From assembly GCF_039539525.1 (NCBI RefSeq), contig NZ_BAABDH010000036.1, positions 62,001 to 126,000 of the forward strand: a stretch of 64,000 bases of DNA, written 5' to 3'. This DNA comes from Hymenobacter algoricola (GTDB lineage: Bacteria; Bacteroidota; Bacteroidia; Cytophagales; Hymenobacteraceae). The position numbers and the translations under genes were made by a program. How positions within the stretch are numbered: the first letter of the stretch is position 1; the number at the start of each line of letters is the position of its first letter. This document shows, piece by piece, positions 49,968 to 59,397 of the stretch. The notes beneath the pieces were generated by a model. That model had not been told where the DNA came from. It ran no database searches and saw only the letters and a list, made by a program, of their open reading frames with translations.

Positions 49968-51287
49968 TTAAACGCTCAGACGCTGATTTAACAGGTCAAT
50001 CAGCTCATTTTTGGTGCGCGTTTTCCGCTCAAAAGCCCGGATTTTACCCTGCAGCATGGTCCGGAAAGTTTCGTTACCGGGCGAGTCGCTGAGCTTGCCC
50101 AGGTTCTCTTCCAGCACGCTTTGCTCCTGCTGGTCGTACTTGATGAACTCGCGCAGGGCCTGAATCCGGGTGTTTACCTGCTCTTCGGGCGTGCCGGCGC
50201 TGGTGCCCGCCGTGGCGTGGCGCTTGCGCACGAAGTGCTCCAGGGCGCTCATCTCAAAGACCTTGTCGCAGGCCAGGATAAACTGCTCCCACACCCGGTC
50301 CGACTCCTCGCCGCGCACGGGCCCCACTTTTTTCCAGGCGGCCTGCAGCTCTTTGGCCTTGGTCACGGCCTCGTTCATGGGGCGGTTGAGCAGGGCTTCG
50401 GCATCGGCGACGAGGGCGCGCTTTTTGGCCAGGTTATCGTTGCCGCTGCTGCCCGCGCCCACGTCGGAGTCGGTGCGGGGCTTGGTGCTGATGTGCTCCT
50501 TGAGGCGCTCGAAGAAGTGGTTGTGGGCGGCCCGGAAGCGCGTCCACAGCTCGTTGGCCTGCTTGCGGGGCAGCGAGCCGCCCACCTCGCGCCAGTCGAG
50601 CTGCAGCTGCTTGAGCTTCTTGGTAGTTTCGTCGAAATCGGGCGAGTTCTGCAGGCCTTCCGACTTATGAATCAGCTCCTTGTACTTGTCGTACACGCGG
50701 TTGGTCATGGCCTTCTTCTCGGCCATAAACTCCTTTTTGCGCAGGAAAAAATCCTCTACCGCGGCGTGGAAGCGCGTTTCCAGCTCGTCGGTCAGCTGCT
50801 TGTCGACGGGGCCGGTTTTGATCCAGCCCTGGCGCAGGTCCTTGAGCTTCTCCCCGGATTCCTGCCAGTCGATGGTGTCGCGCAGGGCTTCGACCTCGGT
50901 GATGAGGCTGATTTTGGTGGCCAGGTTTTTCTCGCGGTTGCGGGCAATGGTGACCTTGATGGCTTCTTCCGCATCGGTCAGGCGGCGGTGGATGGCCGCG
51001 AAGTCGCCCAGCCCGTCGTAGGTGGCAATCTGGTCTTTCAGGTGCAGGGCCTTCATCAGGAAAGAGCCCTTGTTCTCGGACTCGTCCATCTTCTGCAGCA
51101 GCTCGTCGACCTTGCCGCGAAACGCCTCGAAGCGCTGGGCGAAATACTGCAGCGCGGCGTCATCAGTCTCTTTTACCAGCCCGACCTGCCGGGCCGGCAG
51201 GTCCATAAAGGGCTGTAGCCACACTTGGTCGGCCTCGATATAGCCATAACGGCGGGCCTCGGCCAGTAGGTGGTCATGTTGTTCCAT
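49968..51287 (-). CDS. DUF349 helical repeat protein
   Basis: A 439-residue highly charged helical protein. Repeated units contain the DUF349 signatures: WQESGEKLKDLRQGWIKTGPV, KQLQLDWREVGGSLPRKQANELWTRFRAAHNHFFERL and KAKELQAAWKKVGPV...WEQFILACDKVF. DUF349 proteins of Bacteroidota are of unknown function and probably act as scaffold or nucleic-acid-associated coiled proteins. The N-terminus is MEQHDHLLAEARRYGYIEADQVWLQPFMDLPARQVG, suggesting a complete gene. No partner is visible. Confidence 0.85.
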   Translation of the reverse strand: MEQHDHLLAEARRYGYIEADQVWLQPFMDLPARQVGLVKETDDAALQYFAQRFEAFRGKVDELLQKMDESENKGSFLMKALHLKDQIATYDGLGDFAAIHRRLTDAEEAIKVTIARNREKNLATKISLITEVEALRDTIDWQESGEKLKDLRQGWIKTGPVDKQLTDELETRFHAAVEDFFLRKKEFMAEKKAMTNRVYDKYKELIHKSEGLQNSPDFDETTKKLKQLQLDWREVGGSLPRKQANELWTRFRAAHNHFFERLKEHISTKPRTDSDVGAGSSGNDNLAKKRALVADAEALLNRPMNEAVTKAKELQAAWKKVGPVRGEESDRVWEQFILACDKVFEMSALEHFVRKRHATAGTSAGTPEEQVNTRIQALREFIKYDQQEQSVLEENLGKLSDSPGNETFRTMLQGKIRAFERKTRTKNELIDLLNQRLSV

Positions 51288-51758
51288 ATAGCGAAGGCGC
51301 GGGTGACGCCGAAAGAACCAGGTGGTCGGAAAGGAAAATCAGAGCGGAATGCTTTACAAGTTTACGGCATGGCCGGCAAATAAGCTGCCCGCGCGGTTTG
51401 GGGTGGTCAGGGCTGAGCTTGCGGGCAAGGGCAGCGACGCGGAGCCGAGTGCTGCCAACGTAAGAAAAAGCGGCCGGGTTGGGTTGCCGCGGCGGCGGTA
51501 AGCAGTTTGTGCTCAGCAGGAAACCGGGGGCTCTGCGTAAGCGCGGGCCGGCGACGTCCGGCAGGCAGCGGGCAGAAGAATAACGGAGAAGGAGCCGGAA
51601 TACGGGGGCTTTTTCGGTTAATTACCTGAAATTTGGAGCCGCCCGGCCGTTGGTCAGCCCGTCAGGAACCTACCCGAGACGGCCTAACAGCAACAGAATC
51701 AGCTTTAAATCGGCCTTTTTTTACTTTTCTTCCGAATCCCCAGCCCAAGCCCCCGCCC
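51288..51758. other. intergenic region between DUF349 gene and ettA
   Basis: 471 bp between divergent genes. No convincing ORF, RNA gene or repeat was found. The only near-promoter sequences are weak, including TTACCTGAAATTTGG in the last 150 bp. It probably holds two promoters without a recognisable consensus. Confidence 0.5.
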
Positions 51759-53422
<1,664 letters not shown>

Positions 53423-53423
<1 letters not shown>

Positions 53424-53510
53424 GCCCGGACGTTGCCCGGACACCCAAACGCCAATCAGCCCCCGGAAGCAGTTCCGGGGGCTGATTGGCGTTTGGGCAA
53501 CGTCCGGGCT
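53423..53510. terminator. giant palindrome spanning both convergent stop codons
   Basis: An ~88-bp palindrome with 38 complementary bases per arm. The left arm also contains 8 extra bases (about 53439-53446), and the loop is GCAG. It starts within the ettA stop codon and ends in the stop codon of the minus-strand gene. Confidence 0.8.
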
Positions 53511-53727
53511 AATCGGGCAGTACTTCGGCGTGAAACCCGGCGTCCCGCAGCAGCCTGATCAGGCAGGAGGGCAGCACAAACCCGCTGGCGCACTCCACCC
53601 GCAGAATATTGTCGCAGTCTTCGAGGTCGAAGTTGGCGCGGTACTCCGCAAACGTGGCGTGAATCCGGTCCAGCAGGCGTTGGGCGTGGCCGGGAGCCGT
53701 GACGTTGGTTTTAAAGACTTCGACCAT
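53509..53727 (-). CDS. small protein resembling heavy-metal-associated fold, no metal motif
   Basis: A 72-residue protein: MVEVFKTNVTAPGHAQRLLDRIHATFAEYRANFDLEDCDNILRVE. The pattern VFKTNV...LL..I......NFDLEDCDNILRV recalls the HMA-like beta-alpha-beta-beta-alpha-beta fold of a small Bacteroidota family. The CxxC metal site of true copper chaperones is missing. The ATG 53727 is chosen because the upstream frame is Pro/Arg-rich and unlike coding sequence. Its stop lies in the shared palindrome with ettA. It could be a regulatory or adaptor fold. Confidence 0.6.
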   Translation of the reverse strand: MVEVFKTNVTAPGHAQRLLDRIHATFAEYRANFDLEDCDNILRVECASGFVLPSCLIRLLRDAGFHAEVLPD

Positions 53728-53830
53728 AGCGCGGGCAGACTGGGGGTGGCACTGGGCAACAGGAGCAGCGAAGCCGGGGGAGCAGGCAGGCCGTGACAGG
53801 CGGCGGCCGGCGGAGGAAAGGGCCATCGAC

Positions 53831-54223
53831 TCAGGCCAGATGGGGCGCGGCAAACTCCGGGGCCTCTGCCCGGCGCCGGTTGAAATAGCAGGAGGCGGCA
53901 ATCAGGGCAAATCCAATAAGCAGGGGCAGCCAGCTGCTGACCGGGTCGCCCACGGCCAGGCCCGAATACAGGGCCCCGCTCAGATCGAACACGAAGCCGG
54001 CGTAGGCCCACTCGCGCAGGCGGGGAAAGCCGGGCACCAGGATGGCTGCTACGCCCAGCAGCTTGGCCACGCCCAGAAACGGCGACAGGTAGGCCGGGTA
54101 GCCCAGATGCTGCAGGCCGGCCAGGGCTTCGGGCACGCTCAGCAGGTTGGTGATACCCGACAGCGTCATCAGCGCGGCGAGCAGGCCGGTGAAAATCCAG
54201 TAGCGCAGGTTGGTCTTTTTCAT
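53831..54223 (-). CDS. DoxX-like membrane protein
   Basis: A 130-residue protein with four hydrophobic helices: MKKTNLRYWIFTGLLAALMTLSGI, LSPFLGVAKLLGVAAILVPG, LREWAYAGFVFDLSGALYSGL and WLPLLIGFALIAAS. FLGVAKLLGVAAIL and GFVFDLSGA are characteristic of DoxX family proteins (DoxX_2), of unknown precise role. Polar ends are charged. It is separated by 103 bp from the small gene downstream. Confidence 0.8.
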   Translation of the reverse strand: MKKTNLRYWIFTGLLAALMTLSGITNLLSVPEALAGLQHLGYPAYLSPFLGVAKLLGVAAILVPGFPRLREWAYAGFVFDLSGALYSGLAVGDPVSSWLPLLIGFALIAASCYFNRRRAEAPEFAAPHLA

Positions 54224-54271
54224 GACGCAGGAAAAAAAGTTAGAATGAAGGAGCTACCAGCCCATCAGGCC

Positions 54272-54432
54272 GTCATGCGGAGCCTAGGGCGCATCAAGCC
54301 AGGGACCGAAGCAGCTCGCGGGCTGATGTTGGCTTACTAATCAGACGTCAGCCCGCGAGATGCTTCGGCAAGCTCAGCATGACAATACCTCTACAACGAC
54401 GCCAGGCGGGATTCCTCGACTTCGCTCGGAAT
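54272..54432. repeat. REP-like palindromic element in the DoxX/VOC intergenic region
   Basis: The element at 54272-54383 has outer arms GTCATGCGGAGC / GCTCAGCATGAC (one mismatch) and inner arms CGAAGCAGCTCGCGGGCTGA / its complement (54307-54326 and 54348-54367, one mismatch). A shorter ATTCC...GGAAT palindrome follows at 54411-54432. It looks like a dispersed repeat typical of Hymenobacter intergenic regions. Confidence 0.65.
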
Positions 54433-54456
54433 GACGTTCGGGAATTGTTTCCCGGG

Positions 54457-54885
54457 CTACTGCCGGGCGGGCTGGGGCTTGTCGTAGTTCAGCATCCAGT
54501 CGATGCCGAACCGGTCGGCGAGCATCCCGAAGGTGGCGCCCCAAAACGTGTCCTGTAGCGCCATCGTGACGGTGCCGTCGGCCGAGAGCAGGCTAAACAG
54601 GTGCTGGATTTCCTCGGGGCTGTGGCAATTGATGGACAGGGAAACCATATCGCCCTTGGCCGCGGGCCCCAGGCCCGAGTCGGAGGCCATCAGCACCAGG
54701 TCGGCGGTGGTCAGCATGGAGTGCAGCACGTTCTGGAGGGCGTCGGGCGCTACGTGCTCGGCGGCGGGCGTGCCCGCGATGCTCTGCACCATCAGCTCGC
54801 CGCCGAGGCATTGCTGGTAGAAGGTCATGGCTTCGCGGCAGTTGCCGTTAAAGGTCAGGTAGGGGGTGAGGCGGGGCGTGTTCAT
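54457..54885 (-). CDS. VOC family protein (PhnB-like)
   Basis: A 142-residue protein of the glyoxalase/bleomycin-resistance superfamily, of the PhnB-like (3-demethylubiquinone-like) type. It has the two-beta-alpha-beta-beta-beta module pattern with LTPYLTFNGNCREAMTFYQQCLGGEL and the GTVTMALQDTFWGATFGMLADRFGIDWMLNYD segment near the C-terminus. These proteins bind a small molecule or metal. No catalytic function can be assigned. It lies after the REP-like repeat and before the divergent GlxA regulator. Confidence 0.88.
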   Translation of the reverse strand: MNTPRLTPYLTFNGNCREAMTFYQQCLGGELMVQSIAGTPAAEHVAPDALQNVLHSMLTTADLVLMASDSGLGPAAKGDMVSLSINCHSPEEIQHLFSLLSADGTVTMALQDTFWGATFGMLADRFGIDWMLNYDKPQPARQ

Positions 54886-55075
54886 GAAGTTTGAAGAAAG
54901 GGAAGGTGAATTTTTGGATGGGGTAAGCCCGCGGCTGCTGCCAACGAGTGTAGTAATCGGGGCGTGAAGCAGCTTTGAATGCCAACAAAATTAGCAATAT
55001 TTGGGGCGGGTAGCAGGGGCTATTCCGACCAATTCCGGGTTGATTCCGACAACGCCAGGTAGTAGGTTTAGAAAG

Positions 55076-56071
55076 ATGAAGCACATCACCATTCTCGTTC
55101 CGCGGGGTGCCATTCTGGGCAGCATCGAAGGCCCCCGCCTGGTGTTTTCCGAGGTCAACGCCTTGCTCGGGCGCCTGGGCCGCCCGCCGCTGTTCCACCT
55201 CGAGCTGGTGGGGCTGGCCCACGAAACGCCGGTGTGCGGGGGCCTGTACGCGGTGTATACCCCGCTGCTGCTGGCCGACGTGGCCCGCACCGATCTGGTT
55301 ATCATCCCGGCCGTAGATGGCGACCTGACGCTGGCCCTGGAGCGCAACGCGGAGTTTAGTCCCTGGATTCTGGGGCAGCATGCCCGGGGGGCGGAAGTCG
55401 CCAGCCTGTGCGTGGGCGCCTTTTTGCTGGCCGCGACGGGCCTGCTCAACGGCCGGCAGTGCACCACCCACTGGGCCGCCGCCGCCGACTTTCGCCGCAT
55501 GTTTCCGGCCGTGGAGCTGGTCGAGGACCGGCTGGTTACCGATGCGCACGGCATCTATTCCAGCGGCGGGGCCTTTTCCTACCTGAACCTGGTGCTGTAT
55601 CTGGTCGAGAAATTTGCCGGCCGGGAAATGGCCGTTACCTGCGCCAAGGTGTTTCAGATCGATATCGAGCGGGTGAGCCAGTCGGCCTTTATCGTGTTCA
55701 ACGGGCAGAAAGAGCACGGCGACGAGCCGATTAAAAAGGCCCAGGGGTACATCGAGGACAACTACCAGGAAAAGATAACCGTGGATCAGCTGGCCGAAAT
55801 GCTGGCCCTGGGGCGACGCAATCTGGAGCGGCGCTTCAAGAAGGCTACCGCCAACTCCGTGGTCGAGTACATTCAGCGCGTCAAGATTGAGGCCGCCAAA
55901 AACAGCCTGGAATCGTCGCGGGAGAACGTGAGTGAGGTGATGTACCAGGTGGGCTATACCGACCCCAAGGCCTTCCGCTCGACGTTTAAGCGCCTCACCG
56001 GCCTGTCGCCGAAGCAGTACCGCGACAAGTACCAGCGGGAGGCTGTGGTAGGAGGGATTTTGGGGCGGTAA
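55076..56071 (+). CDS. GlxA family AraC-type transcription regulator
   Basis: A 331-residue protein. The N-terminal DJ-1/PfpI-like domain spans about residues 1-190 (KHITILVPRGAILGSIEGPR, with VASLCVGAFLLAATGLLNGRQCTTHW around the nucleophile-elbow-like Cys). The C-terminal AraC DNA-binding domain has two HTH motifs (ITVDQLAEMLALGRRNLERRFKKATANSVVEYIQRVKIEAAKN and NVSEVMYQVGYTDPKAFRSTFKRLTGLSPKQYR). GlxA regulators control small-molecule catabolism. The ATG 55076 is preferred over the longer frame. It is divergent from the VOC gene and may regulate it. Confidence 0.9.
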   Translation: MKHITILVPRGAILGSIEGPRLVFSEVNALLGRLGRPPLFHLELVGLAHETPVCGGLYAVYTPLLLADVARTDLVIIPAVDGDLTLALERNAEFSPWILGQHARGAEVASLCVGAFLLAATGLLNGRQCTTHWAAAADFRRMFPAVELVEDRLVTDAHGIYSSGGAFSYLNLVLYLVEKFAGREMAVTCAKVFQIDIERVSQSAFIVFNGQKEHGDEPIKKAQGYIEDNYQEKITVDQLAEMLALGRRNLERRFKKATANSVVEYIQRVKIEAAKNSLESSRENVSEVMYQVGYTDPKAFRSTFKRLTGLSPKQYRDKYQREAVVGGILGR

Positions 56072-56080
56072 CCGAAAAGC

Positions 56081-56114
56081 ATATGTAAAGAGAAGCGCTG
56101 GTTTCTTTACATAT
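56081..56114. repeat. inverted repeat ATATGTAAAGA after the GlxA regulator
   Basis: Arms ATATGTAAAGA (56081-56091) and TCTTTACATAT (56104-56114) with a 12-nt loop. It could be a terminator-like stem or part of the promoter region of the Fic gene. Confidence 0.6.
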
Positions 56115-56119
56115 CTTGC

Positions 56120-56159
56120 AGCATCTGATAAGTAAATTGCAGTTTGCTTATCAGATGCT
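56120..56159. promoter_or_regulatory. 13-bp-arm inverted repeat upstream of the Fic gene (candidate operator)
   Basis: Arms AGCATCTGATAAG (56120-56132) and CTTATCAGATGCT (56147-56159), perfectly complementary over 13 bp with a 14-base spacer. It lies 27 bp upstream of the Fic ATG, close to a TACCTTAT box. Such a palindrome is typical of a repressor operator, possibly bound by the Fic protein's own winged helix. Confidence 0.65.
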
Positions 56160-56186
56160 ATTCCCCTCTCCCTGGCTTACCTTATT

Positions 56187-57254
56187 ATGCCGACCCCCCT
56201 GTGGCAGCCTGCTGACTTGCCTCCTCTCGAAGAACTGGAAACGCGGGCAGTGCTGAAAAAGCTGCCGGCGGCCCGTAGCGCCCTGGCGGAGCTAAAAGGC
56301 ATTTCCAAGACGATTCCCAACGAGAGTATTCTGCTTAATACGCTGCCGTTGCAGGAAGCCAAGGATAGCTCAGCGGTGGAAAATATCATCACCACGCACG
56401 ATGAACTGTTCAAAGCGGCTTTGCAGACGGAAGGAATAAAGTCGCAGGCTGCCAAGGAGGTAAGTGATTATGCTGCCGCCCTGCGCCTGGGGTTTGAGCT
56501 GGTGCAGCAGTACGGCTTTTTGAGTATAAATCATCTGACCCGTATTCAGGCGGAACTGGAGCAGAATAGCGGCGGCTACCGACGCTTGCCGGGCACTACC
56601 CTGATGAACCAGAAGGGTGAGGTGGTCTATACGCCGCCCCAGAATTCGGCTGAGATTCTGCGCCTGATGAGCAATCTGGAAGCCTACCTCAATGATGATA
56701 CCCTCAGTGATGCCGACCCACTGGTCAAGATGGCCGTGCTGCACTTGCAGTTCAAAAGTATTCACCCGTTCTATGACGGCAACGGTCGTACCGGCCGCAT
56801 CCTGAACATTCTGTACCTGGTGCTCAAAGGCCTGCTCGATATCCCGGTGCTGTACCTGAGCCGCTACCTTATCCGCTACAAAGCCGACTATTACCATCAC
56901 CTCCAACAGGTGCGCGACACGGGCAACTGGGAGCCCTGGCTGCTGTATATGCTTGACGGGGTGGAGCAGACTTCCCGCGAAACGATTACCCTGATTGGGG
57001 AGATGCGCGAGCTGATGCAGCAAACCAAGCAGCAGCTCCGCACTTACCGCTTCTATAGCCAGGACTTGCTCAACAACTTGTTTCGGCACCCTTACACCCG
57101 TATCGAGTTTGTGCAGCAGGAGTTGAAGGTAAGCCGCATCACGGCCGCCAGCTACCTCAACCAGCTGGCGAGAGATGGAGTACTGCAAAAGCAGAAGCTA
57201 GGCGTAGCCAACTATTACATAAACCAGCCCTTATTCGACCTGCTGGCTCGCTAA
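56187..57254 (+). CDS. Fic family protein (class II, adenylyltransferase type)
   Basis: A 355-residue Fido-domain protein. The N-terminal inhibitory motif (S/T)xxxE(G/N) is present as SSAVEN, residues 61-66. The catalytic motif HPFYDGNGRTGR is at residues 193-204. A C-terminal winged helix-like domain follows (SRITAASYLNQLARDGVLQKQKLGVANYYIN). These proteins attach AMP to target hydroxyl groups, and SoFic-like members can auto-modify. The family also includes DNA-binding members. It lies next to the Dnd island, so a role in stress or defence is possible. The 13-bp inverted repeat upstream suggests autoregulation. Confidence 0.92.
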   Translation: MPTPLWQPADLPPLEELETRAVLKKLPAARSALAELKGISKTIPNESILLNTLPLQEAKDSSAVENIITTHDELFKAALQTEGIKSQAAKEVSDYAAALRLGFELVQQYGFLSINHLTRIQAELEQNSGGYRRLPGTTLMNQKGEVVYTPPQNSAEILRLMSNLEAYLNDDTLSDADPLVKMAVLHLQFKSIHPFYDGNGRTGRILNILYLVLKGLLDIPVLYLSRYLIRYKADYYHHLQQVRDTGNWEPWLLYMLDGVEQTSRETITLIGEMRELMQQTKQQLRTYRFYSQDLLNNLFRHPYTRIEFVQQELKVSRITAASYLNQLARDGVLQKQKLGVANYYINQPLFDLLAR

Positions 57255-57389
57255 GGCGGCTTTCCTGTCAAACGACTACGGCTGCTTGCGGTAGAGCATC
57301 TGAAGCTGTCGGCACGGCGGGCGTGGTGGCCGCAGGAGAAGGGCCAAGCAGTTTAGCCAAGTGGGCCGGCGGCTTATCTTGCGCCCTGC

Positions 57390-57647
57390 ATGACCGACCT
57401 GTCCGCCTACCTCACCCGTTTCCGCAAGCTCAAAACCAGCCGCCTCGGCGGGCAGGAAGCGCCCTACAAGCCGGCCCTGCTGCTGGCCGTGCTCGAAGGC
57501 ATCGAAGACGGCAGCATGCTAAACAACCAGATCATCATCACGCCCGAGCTGCTGGCCGCCTTTCAGAGCAACTGCCGCGACCTGAGCCTGTCGGGCCGGT
57601 TCCGGGCCAACAACTTCGCTTTGATTGCAGAGAGCATTATGATTTAG
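57390..57647 (+). pseudogene. truncated DNA sulfur-binding-domain-like gene remnant
   Basis: An 85-codon frame. Residues 1-78 align with the protein of 58884-59327: both have FRxL...G...PYKPALLLAV, NNQIIITPEL and NF. The homology ends after RANNFAL where the intact copy has the YPFFHLRGEGFW motif, and a few residues of unrelated sequence (IAESIMI) lead to a stop. Base composition changes at the same point (around 57620-57650), from GC-rich to AT-rich. Most likely it is the 5' remnant of an SBD-type restriction gene truncated by recombination, although a short natural domain cannot be excluded. Confidence 0.7.
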
Positions 57648-57697
57648 CTTTGAGCTTCCAATTTAGAGGAGGCATAATCAACTAAACGATAAAGCAA

Positions 57698-58837
57698 ATG
57701 ACCGTATCAATAGAAGTTCTCGAAAGGAAATATTCAGAGTTCAAAGAATTTATTGAGAAGATGGATAAGCAGCCTTTGACGACTTTTAAAGCATCAAAGT
57801 TCCTAAGCAGAGAAGAAGGCTATAAAGATTCTATCTACAAAGAAGCGCAGCAAAATTTGGGTAGCACGCATTGGAAGAGTGCTGATGTCGGGCAGGGAGA
57901 AATTCAGAAAAAAGTAGATTCTGCAATACTGAAGACCGTTAAACATGATGGCAAAACAGTAAACAACAATCTTGTCGTATGGAGCAATAAGGGGAAATTG
58001 AGAAATTTGACGGCTGGGAAAGAGCTTGATGAAACTCTGTATAATATGTATACAGGTAAAGTTGCTGATGAAGTGTCATTTGGTAGGCTGCATACCATGG
58101 GGCTCAACTATCAGTTTATTGCTTACCTGTTTTTTATAAAAGAGCAGAATAAATTCACGCCGATTTCACAGGAGAAATTTGATAAGATATTCGAATTGAT
58201 AGGACTTTCTGACTTCAAGACCAGCCGCAATATCTCCTGGGAGAATTACAGTGCGTTTCTCGACATCATCAAGCAGGTTCAACGATTCCTGAAAACGAAG
58301 GACAAAGCCACTACACTGCTTGATGCCCATTCCTTTCTCTGGGTTTTGGGTAATCAGATGCAGGAAGAAGCTGTCCAAGTACCCGTTAGCAATGCTATGC
58401 CGGACACATCTGTGGCTCCGGAGCAAAAAAGAGAAGTGCCTGCCGTAGTGACAGAAGAGGTTTCTTCTGAGGTTGAAGCACCTGTTATCGCGGAAGAAGA
58501 TGAAGCGCGGGCATTTCCGGAAGGAGAAATAAAGTATTGCCTTCACAGAAAAAGGGAGCGGAATCGTGAGCTGGTCAAGGCAGTAAAAGAACGAGCATTT
58601 CAAACGGATGCGAAGCTGTGCTGCCAAGCTTGTGGCTTTTCGTTTCTTGACAAATACGGGGTTCTAGGCGAAGGCTTCATCGAAGCGCACCATCTGTTTC
58701 CTATTTCCCAACTGACTGAAGCAACTCCTACCAGGCTGGATGACCTGGCGCTGGTGTGCTCCAACTGCCACCGCATGTTGCACCGCCGCCGACCCTGGCT
58801 GACGCTGGAGGACCTGAAGCAACTTGTGCAAGGATAG
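57698..58837 (+). CDS. HNH endonuclease with unknown N-terminal domain
   Basis: A 379-residue protein. The C-terminal HNH domain has C309-x2-C312 (CCQACGF), the catalytic-type EAHH at H331/H332 and C354-x2-C357 with CSNCHRMLH, so the zinc and catalytic positions are intact. This is the McrA/type IV nuclease class, which often cuts modified DNA. The first ~225 residues (to LLDAHSFLWVLGNQM) are an unrecognised domain, and an acidic/Val-rich linker joins the two. The first ~940 bp are AT-rich whereas the last ~150 bp are GC-rich. It lies between SBD-like genes and near dnd genes, so sensing of phosphorothioate or other modified DNA is a reasonable inference. Confidence 0.75.
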   Translation: MTVSIEVLERKYSEFKEFIEKMDKQPLTTFKASKFLSREEGYKDSIYKEAQQNLGSTHWKSADVGQGEIQKKVDSAILKTVKHDGKTVNNNLVVWSNKGKLRNLTAGKELDETLYNMYTGKVADEVSFGRLHTMGLNYQFIAYLFFIKEQNKFTPISQEKFDKIFELIGLSDFKTSRNISWENYSAFLDIIKQVQRFLKTKDKATTLLDAHSFLWVLGNQMQEEAVQVPVSNAMPDTSVAPEQKREVPAVVTEEVSSEVEAPVIAEEDEARAFPEGEIKYCLHRKRERNRELVKAVKERAFQTDAKLCCQACGFSFLDKYGVLGEGFIEAHHLFPISQLTEATPTRLDDLALVCSNCHRMLHRRRPWLTLEDLKQLVQG

Positions 58838-58883
58838 CAGGACGCTATTCGTCCGCCAGAAACTGCCTGCCAGCTATTCCAAC

Positions 58884-59327
58884 ATGCTCCTCAACTACGT
58901 CGAAGTATTCCGGTCACTGAATGTAAACGCCACCGCTAAGCTTGGCCCCAAGCCATACAAGCCCGCGTTGCTCCTGGCCGTCATAGCGGAAATTGAGGCC
59001 GGGCGCATCCGGAACAACCAGATTATCATCACCCCGGAGCTGATAGCTTCGTTTCGGGAATACCGGCAGAAGCTCGGGGCCACCTCCGGTTTCCAAGTCC
59101 GCAACTTCATCTACCCGTTCTTTCACTTGAGGGGCGAAGGGTTCTGGCGCTTGCAGGAAAAGCCGGGAATGAAACTGCCCGAAACATCGGCGAGCTACGT
59201 GGGCGGTCTGAAGCAATTGCAGGACACTGTTGCTTACGCCCGGCTGGATCTGAACCTGTGGCACCTGCTCCAGCAGGAGAAGACCAGAATCATCCTGCGC
59301 AATGAGTTGCTGGCCAAATACGGCTGA
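58884..59327 (+). CDS. stand-alone protein resembling the ScoMcrA-type DNA sulfur-binding domain
   Basis: A 147-residue protein. It has YKPALLLAVIAEIEAGRIRNNQIIITPELIASFREY followed by VRNFIYPFFHLRGEGFWRL, which matches the (H/Y)KP.LLL and YPFxHL...(L/F)W pattern of the SBD that reads phosphorothioate DNA in ScoMcrA-type restriction enzymes. In those enzymes the SBD is fused to SRA/HNH modules; here nothing follows except LWHLLQQEKTRIILRNELLAKYG. It may act with the adjacent HNH protein or as a sensor. The ATG 58884 is preferred over an earlier frame that overlaps the HNH gene. A related but truncated copy is at 57390. Confidence 0.65.
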   Translation: MLLNYVEVFRSLNVNATAKLGPKPYKPALLLAVIAEIEAGRIRNNQIIITPELIASFREYRQKLGATSGFQVRNFIYPFFHLRGEGFWRLQEKPGMKLPETSASYVGGLKQLQDTVAYARLDLNLWHLLQQEKTRIILRNELLAKYG

Positions 59328-59370
59328 AGTAAAAGGCAAGTGGTAAGTCAGTGGTTATAGCAGGCGTAGG

Positions 59371-59378
59371 TATCTTTA
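59371..59378 (+). promoter_or_regulatory. -7-like box TATCTTTA for dndA
   Basis: TATCTTTA matches TAnnTTTG at all but the last base and lies 19 bp upstream of the desulfurase ATG. Confidence 0.45.
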
Positions 59379-59397
59379 CCCAACCAAAGCCGCCGCT

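Noticed and set aside
57255..59397. CRISPR array or tRNA integration site at the left edge of the Dnd island
   Set aside because: No regular spaced repeats and no tRNA-like cloverleaf were seen. Composition changes, but no attachment-site direct repeat was recognised.
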